Positions 25,609 through 34,389 of a DNA stretch of 64,000 nt are shown in pieces. Below the pieces are notes generated by a model. That model searched no databases. It saw only the letters and a list, made by a program, of their open reading frames with translations, and was not told where the DNA came from. Source of the DNA: Blautia sp. SC05B48. GTDB lineage: Bacteria > Bacillota > Clostridia > Lachnospirales > Lachnospiraceae. A program made the translations under genes and the position numbers. The stretch is from NCBI RefSeq assembly GCF_005848555.1, contig NZ_CP040518.1, positions 1,239,001 through 1,303,000 on the forward strand. The letters are read 5' to 3'. Each line of letters begins with the position of its first letter. The first letter of the stretch is position 1.

Positions 25609-25745
25609 AATATCCTCTTTCTGCAAAATTACTTTTTCTCCTTCGCCCCATGGCTCCTGAAATGCGTGATAATGATGTTCCAATATTTCATCTGTTATCA
25701 CAAACGGCGATTTTCTCAATTCTCCAAACTGAAAATTTGACTTGC

Positions 25746-26069
25746 CTATTTTCTTAAAATCTCATGTGGAGCTTCTATTTCATTTGCCAAGGTATGCTCT
25801 GTTAATTCTGACATCAATTTCAATTTTTTATTAATCAATGGTCGCATACAATTAGGAACATGTTCCTGATGCGCTCTGTGGATTGCTACACATTCCTTAC
25901 AGTTTCCGTGATAACGACAGGCTTTCAGGCAAGGACAGTGATCTTTGTCTTTATACTCCTTACGAAATTCCGCTGCAAATTCTTCTTGCAGTCTCAGTCC
26001 CTCGACACGGTTTCCCTTATGAAATTCTACCATTGCATCCAGTTCTTTCTGGTTCCCTTCAATCTTCAT
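25746..26069 (-). CDS. Cysteine-rich small protein, 107 aa
   Basis: Not assigned to a named family. The centre carries CPCLKACRYHGNCKECVAIH and a further Cys at PNCMRP: six Cys and three His within about 35 residues, which would suit a zinc or iron-sulfur site. The rest is helical and charged. GGAGG lies 12 bases before the ATG at 26069, a long spacing. It is the last gene before the terminator next to the metG copy. Confidence 0.6.
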   Translation of the reverse strand: MKIEGNQKELDAMVEFHKGNRVEGLRLQEEFAAEFRKEYKDKDHCPCLKACRYHGNCKECVAIHRAHQEHVPNCMRPLINKKLKLMSELTEHTLANEIEAPHEILRK

Positions 26070-26141
26070 GTTATTATAGCGCCTCCATTTCAACTATTCC
26101 TCATTTTCTGATAAATTCCTATTTGCATTTCCATTCATTTT

Positions 26142-26172
26142 AAAAATGGGCAACTCCGATTGGAATTGCCCA
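26142..26172 (-). terminator. Terminator downstream of metG copy 2
   Basis: TGGGCAACTCC (26147-26157) and GGAATTGCCCA (26162-26172) pair with one mismatch, followed on the minus strand by TTTTT. Confidence 0.65.
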
Positions 26173-26321
26173 CTCATTGCACTAATTATGCGATTTTTTC
26201 TTGCTTGCACCGATTTCTGCATCAATTGATGTAAGTTTGATGTAAATCGCTGTTTTTTTAGTTTTTTATCAAATGAAGTACGTCCCGTCTATTCGGTAAA
26301 ACGGTACATCTTTACATCATC
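26173..26321. other. Element-end region with GATGTAA repeats
   Basis: No gene. GATGTAA occurs twice on the plus strand (near 26228 and 26240) and in the opposite orientation within TTTACATCATC near 26311. These look like arm-type integrase sites beside the metG core, but different in sequence from the TGTTGTCA set. Confidence 0.4.
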
Positions 26322-26802
26322 TTAATAGAGCTTTGCACCTGCTGGAATGTGGTCATCAACCATCAGAAGATGGAGCTTTTCTTCGCCTTCTTCTTCGTGG
26401 ATAGCACTGAGGAGCATACCGCAAGAGTCAATGCCCATCATAGCTCTCGGTGGAAGATTTGTGATAGCAATAAGAGTCTTTCCAACCAGTTCTTCCGGCT
26501 CATAAAAGCTATGAATACCGCTTAAAATGGTTCTGTCTGTGTCTGTTCCGTCATCAAGAGTAAACTGTAACAATTTCTTTGACTTCGGTACTGCAACACA
26601 CTCTTTAACCTTTACTGCACGGAAATCTGACTTGCTGAATGTATCAAAATCAACAAATTCCTCAAATAAAGGCTCTACCTTTACCTTAGAAAAATCAATC
26701 TTTTCAGACTCAGTTTTTACATTTTTTTCAGGTGCTTCAGAAGCTGTATTATTTACATCATTTTTCTTATTTACACCATCTAAGGACTTCATTGTCGGGA
26801 AT
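26322..26802 (-). pseudogene. metG 3' portion: MetRS C-terminal tRNA-binding domain (copy 2)
   Basis: The frame encodes about 156 residues: a linker, then the EMAP/Trbp111-like tRNA-binding domain of methionyl-tRNA synthetase (FDTFSKSDFRAVKVKECVAV, then ITNLPPRAMMGIDSCGMLLS, ending HIPAGAKLY). It lacks the catalytic domain. Similarity to copy 3 begins at the shared bases CATTGTCGGGAA (26790-26801). It lies 170 bases after the element integrase, so the element carries or acquired a replacement 3' end of its target gene. Without an obvious promoter it is probably not expressed by itself. Confidence 0.75.
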
Positions 26803-26908
26803 TTTTTTGATTTTTCTTCATTCCTCTTCGTGATTCTTCGCTGAGCTATTCCTATTAAATTGTCTTCTCTTCATCACCGTTCATGATGAATCATCGTCAA
26901 ATCATATC

Positions 26909-26947
26909 TGTTGTCAATTTGATGTCATTTGGTTCTTTCTGTTGTCA
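26909..26947 (+). repeat. TGTTGTCA arm-type repeats, integrase side
   Basis: TGTTGTCA at 26909-26916 and 26940-26947, between the integrase stop and the metG copy. The same octamer in the same orientation occurs three times at the far end of this element (44776, 44894, 44905). Confidence 0.6.
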
Positions 26948-26971
26948 GATGGAAAGGTTCATAAGCCCTTC

Positions 26972-28206
26972 TTAAAATACATCCATTGTTGCAGCCAAAT
27001 GTTCAAATGTTTCCTGTTTTTTCTCCTCTGTCGCCTCTGCATAGATATCCATAGTGGTCTGGATATCCTTATGCCCCATGATCGACTGGATAACCTTCAG
27101 GTTGGTTTCTCTTTCACAAAGCCTTGTACAGAATGTGTGTCTCAAACTATGCGCTGAAAAGTTCGGCAACAGCACCGGCTCCCGATGCTCTTTCTTAGCT
27201 TCTACTTCTTCCGCCGCATTATAAGCAGAAGATATTCTCTTGATTGCCCGATTGACTGACTGAGCATTCATTACATTTCCATAACGGTTACAGAAGACAA
27301 AGCCTGTCATCCCGTCAATCTCTGCATCTGTCCAGCCATTTTCTTTCTGCTCTTCCCAGATCATTTCGAAAGCATCCTTCACTGTGTCCAACATGGGAAT
27401 CGTACGCATACCGGCTTCTGTTTTCGGCGTTGAAATGTGATTTTCTGATGCCCTGTCTTCTCCTACCGGATAATACGTCAGATTATGATTGATACTGATA
27501 ATTCGCTTTTCATAATTGATGTCTTCCCATCGAAGCCCTAAAACTTCTCCGATTCGGCATCCGGTTCCAAGAAAAATCGTAAAAATCGGCCACCAATGAA
27601 AATAAATCGGACGCGTAGCAATATATTCCATAAATGCTCTCTGCTGTGGAATTGTCAGCCCATGTCTCACACCGGTTTTCATGCCTAAGTTTTTTTTAAT
27701 TCTGCCATGACTCCATCCGTAGGATTTTTTCTGATAATGTCATCCCTTACAGCCAGTTGAAAAGTTGGATGCAATAACGTGTGAATGGTTTCCAATGTGT
27801 TGATCTTCAGTTCCTGCTTCTTGGTCAGATGATTATAGAACTGCGCCACATCAGAATACTTAATCTCTGCTATATTCCGCTTTCCAAATATATCCCGGAT
27901 AAATCGGTCATACATATAAAGATAATTGCTCTTGGTCGTTGGTTTCAGATTGTTTTTGAGACTCATGTAACGGTCAAATACAAAATTTATTGTAGCCTTT
28001 CCGGCAACATAAATATCCAGACCGTCCATCTGATCTTTCATGAGCTGTGCTTCTTTTTCCCGAAGCGTTACAAGGTCTTGTGCATAAACATATTTACATC
28101 TTCCGAGAGGATCCGTATAAGTATATACATATCTCCCGTCTGAATGTCTCTGTGATTCACCTTTCCGCAGGGCTCTGCCCCGCAGATCTTTTCTTGTCTG
28201 TGCCAT
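26972..28206 (-). pseudogene. int: Tn916-type tyrosine recombinase split at an A8 run (metG-targeting integrase)
   Basis: The N-terminal part (28206 to about 27690, MAQTRKDLRGRALRKGESQR, then arm-binding and SAM-like core) ends ELKK-T-stop. The C-terminal part resumes one frame away with GVRHGLTIPQQRAF and contains Arg in TGCRIGEVLGL, HxxR in HSLRHTFCTR, His in MGHKDIQ and Tyr in MDIYAEATE. The intact relative at 45591 reads straight through the same point. The junction is A-AAA-AAA (27690-27697 on the plus strand), a classical -1 slippery heptamer with a stop one codon later. So this is either an indel in a homopolymer or programmed frameshifting. Confidence 0.8.
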
Positions 28207-28242
28207 ATAAAATCCTCCTTCAAATAAAGGAAGGACTACATA

Positions 28243-28413
28243 TTATTCAGGTCTGTTCAATACTTTTTCCAGTCCCTGCAAGACAACTTCTGTCACAGTC
28301 ATTTTGTGTTTCCTGGCATAATCACAGATACACTTATACATAGAATCTTCCACCCGGATACTCAACACTTTCTTTTTTACATTTTCCGACTTTGGTCTTC
28401 CTATTTTCGCCAT
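28243..28413 (-). CDS. Small ribbon-helix-helix protein upstream of integrase (56 aa)
   Basis: The ORF begins MAKIGRPKSENVKKK and continues LSIRVEDSMYKCICDYARKH..TVTEVVLQGLEKVL, an RHH-type strand-helix-helix. It is the counterpart of the 57-residue protein in front of the 45591 integrase (VAKMGRPKAESPKKK). Position and partner suggest a regulator of integrase or excision. Confidence 0.7.
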   Translation of the reverse strand: MAKIGRPKSENVKKKVLSIRVEDSMYKCICDYARKHKMTVTEVVLQGLEKVLNRPE

Positions 28414-28506
28414 ATCTGTTCTTATTCCTCCACATTCACATTATAATTTTCGTATGACAAGAAGTCAATCCCTATTTTTCGTCCTTCCACAGTTTTCTTC
28501 TGTTCC

Positions 28507-28716
28507 CTACGCAATCCGGAATGTCTCCAGATATTTTTCAAATATCTCACAGTTTACAAGAGCAACCTTGTCAATCTTATACACTGCTTTGGCTTCTTTC
28601 GCCAGTTCCTGAAACTTTGTCAGTCCAATGCTATAAAGCTCTGCCCCTTCCTGATAGCGGACAAATTTCTTTGCTAATTTCTTTGTTTTCTCTACATCTT
28701 TACGTGCATATCCCAT
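28507..28716 (-). CDS. DUF6462 family excisionase-like protein
   Basis: A 69-residue protein; the ATG at 28716 follows AAGGAGG. It has the DUF6462 pattern: FVRYQEGAELYSIGLTKFQE, then KEAKAVYKIDKVALVNCEIF, a winged-helix-like unit. The same gene type precedes the integrase in the 45-47 kb module. In this order (DUF6462, RHH, int) it is a probable recombination directionality factor. Confidence 0.7.
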   Translation of the reverse strand: MGYARKDVEKTKKLAKKFVRYQEGAELYSIGLTKFQELAKEAKAVYKIDKVALVNCEIFEKYLETFRIA

Positions 28717-28803
28717 ACACGGCACCTCCTTTTTTGCATAAAAAAAAGCAGCTAACCTATTTTTCGTAGACTAACTGCTCGTGTTTTTGTTCCATATTCT
28801 GTT

Positions 28804-29142
28804 TTAATTTACTAAAACGTCTTCTGTTTGACTTAACTGTTTATGAACATCACGTCCACCATACATAATTCGCACTACATATACTATCTCAGTTTCATCA
28901 TCTGTTTTGTAAAATACCAGATAATTATCCACCGGAAAGAATCGAAGTCCTCTGCTGTGCCACGGTTCCTCCTCATAGAGCCGATTTCTATTTGGCATAG
29001 TATCCAGTTTCCGAATTGCCGTCATAATCCGCTCTGTCTGTCCTGCAGCATTCTCCGGAGCTAACAGTTCCTCTGAAATATATCTGAAAATATTTCGCAG
29101 ATCTTTCTTTGCTCCGGCTGTATACATCACTTTATATTTCAT
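28804..29142 (-). CDS. RelE/ParE-family toxin
   Basis: A 112-residue protein with the RelE/ParE fold pattern: YKVMYTAGAKKDLRNIFRYI, LDTMPNRNRLYEEEPW, RFFPVDNYLVFYKTDDE and VVRIMYGGRDVHK. Toxins of this family cut mRNA at the ribosome (RelE) or poison gyrase (ParE); the sequence alone does not decide which. It overlaps the antitoxin gene by 4 bases (ATGA). It probably stabilises the 18.6-kb element. Confidence 0.85.
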   Translation of the reverse strand: MKYKVMYTAGAKKDLRNIFRYISEELLAPENAAGQTERIMTAIRKLDTMPNRNRLYEEEPWHSRGLRFFPVDNYLVFYKTDDETEIVYVVRIMYGGRDVHKQLSQTEDVLVN

Positions 29143-29447
29143 ATACCAAATTCCTGTTTCATTTCTGCTTCAACTTCATCTGCTGAATACACTCTGCCAG
29201 CCTTAATATCTTCCATGCCTTTTCCTATTTCTGCATTGAACTGTTCCTTTGTCAGAGAGCCATATGCAACAGGCTCCTCATAAGCTGGAAGTTTCATCTC
29301 AAAAGGAATTCCTCTCTGGAGTACAATCTGTCTCAGAAACATTCCTACCGCATTGGACATTGGAATTCCAAGTCTATCAAGCACCTGCTCTGCCTGTTCT
29401 TTCACTTCAGGCTCAACACGTGCAAATACATTTGCTGTTCTTGCCAT
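29139..29447 (-). CDS. RelB/DinJ-family antitoxin
   Basis: A 102-residue antitoxin: an N-terminal ribbon-helix-helix (ANVFARVEPEVKEQAEQVLD, then MSNAVGMFLRQIVLQRGIPF) and a C-terminal toxin-binding tail (YSADEVEAEMKQEFGI). It binds and neutralises the downstream toxin and should repress the operon through the dyad at 29485-29512. Confidence 0.85.
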   Translation of the reverse strand: MARTANVFARVEPEVKEQAEQVLDRLGIPMSNAVGMFLRQIVLQRGIPFEMKLPAYEEPVAYGSLTKEQFNAEIGKGMEDIKAGRVYSADEVEAEMKQEFGI

Positions 29448-29484
29448 AGATATCGCCTCCTTTTTTCTTCATTATATTTCGTTT

Positions 29485-29512
29485 GATTGCAAATTACAAG
29501 CAATTCGCAATC
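29485..29512. promoter_or_regulatory. Operator dyad of toxin-antitoxin operon
   Basis: GATTGCAAATT and AATTCGCAATC (one mismatch) flank a 6-base centre, 38 bases upstream of the antitoxin ATG. Confidence 0.6.
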
Positions 29513-29537
29513 TTTTTTAATTTCATTTTCAACTTAA

Positions 29538-29567
29538 AAGGCTGCCTATATTTCTATAAACAGCCTT
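29538..29567 (-). terminator. Terminator of GHKL/nuclease-like gene
   Basis: AAGGCTG (29538-29544) and CAGCCTT (29561-29567), followed on the minus strand by a short T-run, directly after the stop at 29572. Confidence 0.5.
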
Positions 29568-29571
29568 CATG

Positions 29572-31572
29572 TTAAATGCCAAGTTTTTCAAATAGTATTC
29601 TGTTCCTTTTTCCTGCATCATCAATGATTTTATCAAACGATAAGATTTCAATATATGCTCTCTTTTTGTCGTGGTATTTATACATTCCACGTTTATCCGG
29701 AGTTTCAATAAAATCAAAATCTTCTGCAATTTTTCTCAGCTTAGATGTAATATCGCATACCGCATATAAATAAAACTGGGTATTAGTTCCCGTTTTTATA
29801 AGTCGCCCATTTTTATCTTTCATCTCATTAGAACTAATCTTATCAACATATCCCAGCATTTGTATAATTGGATTTTCTGCCTGTGTATAATCATTTCTCA
29901 TAGGTTTCTTCAATTCCAAAATCACAATTGTTTCGTATTCTCGTCCAGTATTAGGCTCATCCGAAACAGCGACAGGTTTATCTAATATCATTACATCAGT
30001 TCTATCTTCTTTTGGATTATTATCAAATGGAATATCTGATGACACATATTCGCAATATGCTAATCTTTCATCTATAAGCCACAAGTTATGAGCCTGATAT
30101 TCAATTTCGTCTGACGTTCTTCGCATAGGATATATAAGGTTATGAATATATGCTTCTTTACTGTATTTTCCAAAATCATCCGACTGAATACCTTTTTTCA
30201 ATAATTCCAGAATCACTTTCCTATGTGCTACATATTCTGCTAAGGACGCTTTATTCGCTTCACTAATTTTAGCAAATTGTTTCTGGAATTTTTCCTGATA
30301 AGAATCTAAACTTGTTGCTCCTACTTCCAGCGTTTTAATAATATCCTGATTGTCTTTTTTTAACTGATTATCAAACTTTCTCTTAATCTTATACAATTCA
30401 TCATCTAATTTAGAATCTGGAAGATATGGTTTGATTGCCTCAACATCCTCTCGCATATACTTCAAGAGATGTCCATATTGTGGTGCTTCATCTTTTATAT
30501 ACGTCCGAACTCTTTCTTCTTTTTTCCCTTTTACCTCGGATAAGTAATCAGCCAAATATATCTGAACATTTTGTGCGACATTTGAGATGATATCATCCAT
30601 ACTTATCTCAGATTCATCTTCAGCTGTATCCGAAATCTCAAAAGAAGTTCTGTTTGTTCCTACATTTTCATCTAAAAACTCACCCGACAAAATTCCTGCA
30701 TAATAATAACCCTTTGCAGAAAATAGATTCTTATCCAAATCTACAATTTCTTTTTCGAGATTTATTTCTTGAACCATTCTATCATTTGCATATAAATACA
30801 GTTTGCTTGCCCCAAATGCAGCATCTTCAATCTGCGTATGCAATAATGAAAACTTTTCGTTTCCAATCTCAAATTCGATTTTTTCAGATTCCTTTTTAAT
30901 ACGCTCATCGAACATTTCATTAATATTATATGTCTGATCTTCATCAGCTACTCTTATGACCGGACACTTTGCAGACATCAGATAAATAAAACAATGTTGC
31001 ATTATTTTAGTAGCAATAACTTCTCCCTTTTTAGGAAGATTTTTCTTATATGGAGCCAAACATTCTTTCAAAGCTACTATTGTTTTATTATCAGTCAGAG
31101 GTTCAATAGATTCCAACGAATCATTAATTTCATTTTGCTCCAATGTAAAGCAAAATTTTCTTCTAACCCATTCGCCTGCATCAATAAATGAACTTTCTAT
31201 ATCCGCTTCTTTAAAGGCTTTTAACCAAGCAAACCTCCCAACACCTTTACCGCCTTTTTCAGCTCTATACGTAGAATCAGACTGAAGAAAGGATTTCATA
31301 TTGTTCTCATCAAAACCAACTCCGTTATCAGTTACTACAAAACCCGTAATATCATTTATACTACTGTCTATTCCCACTGTCTGAACCCTCATTTGCGGTT
31401 CACGTATTATTTCAATATTAATATAGCCATTTATTTTCTCCTCATTTTGCTGTCTTTCCTCAATCGCATAAATCGAATTAACTATTGTTTCAAATAATGG
31501 CATCAATGGTTTTGTTCTTGGTAACTCAAAATTTTTTACACGCCCAGGTAAATCAATTGAAAAAACAGCCAT
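29572..31572 (-). CDS. GHKL ATPase with C-terminal PD-(D/E)XK-like region: probable defence protein
   Basis: A 666-residue protein; the ATG at 31572 (MAVFSIDLPG) follows GGAAGGGG. The N-terminal 180 residues are a Hsp90/MutL/MORC-type ATPase: N-box LFETIVNSIYAIEE, G1 VTDNGVGFDENN, G2 GGKGVGRFAWLKAF. A middle domain and coiled-coil (about 380-470) follow. The C-terminal region has RTDVMILDKPVAV and TIVILELKKP, the D...ExK spacing of a restriction-endonuclease fold. ATPase-plus-nuclease proteins alone on mobile elements are typical of anti-phage systems. Family membership beyond the GHKL fold is not recognised, and the function is inferred. Confidence 0.65.
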   Translation of the reverse strand: MAVFSIDLPGRVKNFELPRTKPLMPLFETIVNSIYAIEERQQNEEKINGYINIEIIREPQMRVQTVGIDSSINDITGFVVTDNGVGFDENNMKSFLQSDSTYRAEKGGKGVGRFAWLKAFKEADIESSFIDAGEWVRRKFCFTLEQNEINDSLESIEPLTDNKTIVALKECLAPYKKNLPKKGEVIATKIMQHCFIYLMSAKCPVIRVADEDQTYNINEMFDERIKKESEKIEFEIGNEKFSLLHTQIEDAAFGASKLYLYANDRMVQEINLEKEIVDLDKNLFSAKGYYYAGILSGEFLDENVGTNRTSFEISDTAEDESEISMDDIISNVAQNVQIYLADYLSEVKGKKEERVRTYIKDEAPQYGHLLKYMREDVEAIKPYLPDSKLDDELYKIKRKFDNQLKKDNQDIIKTLEVGATSLDSYQEKFQKQFAKISEANKASLAEYVAHRKVILELLKKGIQSDDFGKYSKEAYIHNLIYPMRRTSDEIEYQAHNLWLIDERLAYCEYVSSDIPFDNNPKEDRTDVMILDKPVAVSDEPNTGREYETIVILELKKPMRNDYTQAENPIIQMLGYVDKISSNEMKDKNGRLIKTGTNTQFYLYAVCDITSKLRKIAEDFDFIETPDKRGMYKYHDKKRAYIEILSFDKIIDDAGKRNRILFEKLGI

Positions 31573-31722
31573 TAATTTCGCCCCTTCCAAACTCCGTTTT
31601 TTACACCTTAACATATTGATAATTTTCATTCTACCAGAGTTTTTTATTATTCTCAATTTAATTTTTCACCTCTTTTTAATTCGCAAAAAATTTTAGTTAC
31701 TGTTCAGAGGTTAGCTGGACTT

Positions 31723-31773
31723 AAGAAAACCGATGGTGTAGACTGATAACAGTCAAAGCCATCGGTTTTCTTT
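31723..31773. terminator. Terminator at the IS66 end
   Basis: AAGAAAACCGATGG and CCATCGGTTTTCTT form a perfect 14-base stem just downstream of tnpC. It would insulate the IS in both directions. Confidence 0.6.
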
Positions 31774-33445
31774 ATCCAAATATCTTGGACACTCTGTCAA
31801 ATATATTCTCTGGTTCTTCCAGCCGCATCAAAATAAGCATGCTCATGCATTGACAGAGATAATCGATACTCTCGAAACTCCTAAATGTCACAGCCTGCGC
31901 CTGTTTCCGCTTATAATTCCTCAGAAGCCTTTCCGCTTCGTTATTAGTAGCAGGTATCCGGAAATCATGCAAAAACAGCAGATGATTCCGTATGTATTTC
32001 TCCATTCTCAGGAATAAATTATACCCTTCTCTATAATAAGTGTTTGCTGGAATGTCCTCGTATTCCTTTCGGGCAGTTTCCAGTATCTTCAGGTATTGTT
32101 TTTCAAACTCGGAAGATTTTTCTGTCTCCGGGGTGTATGGCACCTGGGACTTATTTCGGAAGTGGATCATTTCCTGTATCAATGAATGCATCTTTTTGTT
32201 CCAGGTTCGATCTGGTTCATTTTCGATGCTGGATTTCAGGTATCTCAGCACATGTGCAAGACATTCCTGATGATCTTCCCCATAGTTGTAGAAGGTGATA
32301 TCATGATCATGGACAAGGATTCCCTGATAATCCTCAGCAACAGTTCCTTTTACACCTTCGTGCCCCTTTTTTCTGCGTGCAAAATAAAGAGCTTTTCCGT
32401 CAGGTGTTGCACAGACATATACATAACAGCTCTTTCCGTTCTCTCTGGCATTTGTACAATCTGTATGCATGACTGGAGAAAGCAGCATATCTGCATAAGC
32501 AGACCTGCGCTCAGGCTCAGTTTTTAAAGCAAACTCTTTGCTGAGTTTACTTACCATTCCTTTAGAAATGTTTAATTTTCCACCTGTCAGATCTGACAGG
32601 AACTTTCTGCTCTTATCAATAGAAGTACAACAGTCATTGTTCAGGAGAAACAAAAATGCCCGAATGCTGCCATCGTAGTTTACATCATCAACAACACCAT
32701 CCGGAAATGCAGCATGTACACGTTCGCCCGTTTTACTGTTATAATAAACATCTGCATGATATTCCGTCATATCCAGCATCATACGGATGCTTACCAGCTG
32801 TTTTATGATCGTTTTTCCAGTCTTTTTAAAAGCACAGTCTTCACTCACCTCTTCTGGTGGAGGAAGAAGTATTATAGGATGTGTAGGCTCCTGTTTCTTT
32901 CGGCTGTGTCCTTTATGACCGGGTTGGCCGCCTGGCTTTCTGCCTGATTTTTCCCTGCTGTTTGTGATCTTTTTACGCTTAATGGTTTTTGAGGAAGGAA
33001 TCGATGAGTTTTCATAATCCCGGTTTATCTGTGCACGGAGTTTCAGATTCTTTCCCTGTTCTTCTTCCAGTCTGGCAGCTGTTTCGTAAAACAAAAGCCG
33101 GAGTTCTTTTACCTTATCCAGTGCATCATCTCTTTGTTTTTCAGCAAGAAGGACCCGCTTCTCCATCTCCTGAAGTTCCTGGGCTGCCTTTTTCTGCATA
33201 GACTCAAACTCCAAAAGCATGTCTTCCAGAACCTGAAACCAGTAGTTACGTACACGGATTGCCTCTTTATGTGCATCTGCTATCGCAGATTCCAGCTTCC
33301 GGATCTTATGTTCATAAAGTCTGTACTCCTTTTGATGGAGTTCTTTCAGCTGGATATATCTTTCGCCGGATTCCAGTTCTTTATTTCTGGCCTGTGTGGC
33401 TTTCAGCCGGCACATGAGTGTGATGTGATCATAAGCATCAGGCAT
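31772..33445 (-). CDS. tnpC: IS66-family transposase TnpC
   Basis: A 557-residue transposase. N-terminal coiled coil (about 1-130), then the IS66 zinc-finger-type region after the basic stretch SGRKPGGQPGHKGHSRKKQ, and the DDE core: Asp in SPVMHTDCTNARE, Asp in GILVHDHDITFYNYG with HQECLAHVLRYL, and Glu in FRIPATNNEAERLLRNYKRK. The C-terminal IS66 tail (SFESIDYLCQCMSMLILMR) is complete. The ATG at 33445 follows GGAGGG; an upstream GTG would overlap the small ORF. Confidence 0.9.
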   Translation of the reverse strand: MPDAYDHITLMCRLKATQARNKELESGERYIQLKELHQKEYRLYEHKIRKLESAIADAHKEAIRVRNYWFQVLEDMLLEFESMQKKAAQELQEMEKRVLLAEKQRDDALDKVKELRLLFYETAARLEEEQGKNLKLRAQINRDYENSSIPSSKTIKRKKITNSREKSGRKPGGQPGHKGHSRKKQEPTHPIILLPPPEEVSEDCAFKKTGKTIIKQLVSIRMMLDMTEYHADVYYNSKTGERVHAAFPDGVVDDVNYDGSIRAFLFLLNNDCCTSIDKSRKFLSDLTGGKLNISKGMVSKLSKEFALKTEPERRSAYADMLLSPVMHTDCTNARENGKSCYVYVCATPDGKALYFARRKKGHEGVKGTVAEDYQGILVHDHDITFYNYGEDHQECLAHVLRYLKSSIENEPDRTWNKKMHSLIQEMIHFRNKSQVPYTPETEKSSEFEKQYLKILETARKEYEDIPANTYYREGYNLFLRMEKYIRNHLLFLHDFRIPATNNEAERLLRNYKRKQAQAVTFRSFESIDYLCQCMSMLILMRLEEPENIFDRVSKIFG

Positions 33446-33470
33446 ATATTTCCCTCCAGCACAGTTATAA

Positions 33471-33635
33471 TCAAACGCCACTGATTATGTCTGTGATCTT
33501 AGAAATATGATCTTCCAGATATTCGATCAATTCTTTTTGTTTCTGGATAAATTCCTCCTGGATCTCAATCTGTTTGAAATAACCAGCAAGAAGTTCATCG
33601 CGTTTCTTAAGCTCTTCTTTTAAATCAATGTCCAT
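33471..33635 (-). CDS. Small coiled-coil protein of the IS66 element
   Basis: A 54-residue protein (MDIDLKEELKKRDELLAGYF...) that is one long charged coiled coil. The ATG at 33635 follows GAGAGG. It lies just upstream of tnpC inside the IS ends, in the place of the accessory genes of IS66 elements. Its role is unknown. Confidence 0.55.
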   Translation of the reverse strand: MDIDLKEELKKRDELLAGYFKQIEIQEEFIQKQKELIEYLEDHISKITDIISGV

Positions 33636-33950
33636 GAAGAAACCTCTCGTGTTTTTTGTTAAAAAGAGTATAACAAAAACGTAGAAAAAAAGCGAATTAC
33701 CAGAAAACACTCTTTCGTCATTCTGACTGTGGATAAACTATTTGTTTTATGATAAAAAAGTATTAATGTAAATCTTGAGACTTCAAAAAAAGAGGACTTA
33801 AAAGCAGAACCCGGTGTATAACTGTTCATAAAAAGAGCAGCAGAAAAAACTATAAACACAGTTTTTCCTGCTGAAAATGATTATCCACAAAATAAAAAAA
33901 TAAATTTCGTCATTTTTAACAACGACTTATACATACCCCTGAACAGTAAC

Positions 33951-34389
33951 GGATAAGCAACAGGCATCTCAGCCTGTCATCTTATCCAGCCATTGTTTCC
34001 GTCGAACAATCAACCCTCCGATGAACAGTTACAGTATATGGCATCTGGTTTTTTGCGTCAAGCAATAATAAACGACATCAGATAAAAAGGCGTACTCCCT
34101 TCAGGAGAATCCGGAAGGATTTCCACCTGAAGATGGTGTTTCTGTCTTTCTCCGTGATGCAGCACCGGTTCCAGGAACTGGCAGTCGCCCCCCATCTAGG
34201 ATAAATTCCTCTTTCTGATCCGGCCATTTTTAAATTTTTCCTCTATTTATTGCTCTTCGAAATTGCTTTTTAGCTTTCCCTGTTATATGTCACTCAGAAA
34301 ATATAGGACTCTTATATTTCATCATTCTATATGAAGGAAAAATATCTCCTCGCTTTGTGTAAACATTTATTTAAAAATTCTTCTCTCCA
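33951..34389. other. Remnant DNA beside IS66
   Basis: No intact gene. The minus strand at about 34196-34070 is coding-like (QFLEPVLHHGERQKHHLQVE, then ILPDSPEGSTPFYLMS) without start or full length, probably a relic of an IS66 accessory gene. Confidence 0.4.

Larger units (their letters stand above)
31696..33950 (-). mobile_element. IS66-family insertion sequence
   Basis: Inverted ends GTTACTGTTCAGAGG (31696-31710) and CCCCTGAACAGTAAC (33936-33950) match at 14 of 15 positions. Between them lie an IS66 tnpC gene and a small upstream ORF. No 8-bp target duplication is visible at these borders. A second partial end (TGAACAGTTAC near 34023) and coding remnants to about 34200 suggest a related copy was once adjacent. 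Confidence 0.7.

Noticed and set aside
26322-26802. Stand-alone tRNA-binding protein (Trbp111-like) gene
   Set aside because: Linker and ending match a MetRS C-terminal domain, there are three copies at element borders, and no promoter is evident; a metG 3' fragment explains it better.
31688-33958. Target-site duplication for the IS66 copy
   Set aside because: The eight bases flanking the two inverted ends do not match, and a second possible right end near 34030 does not give a match either.
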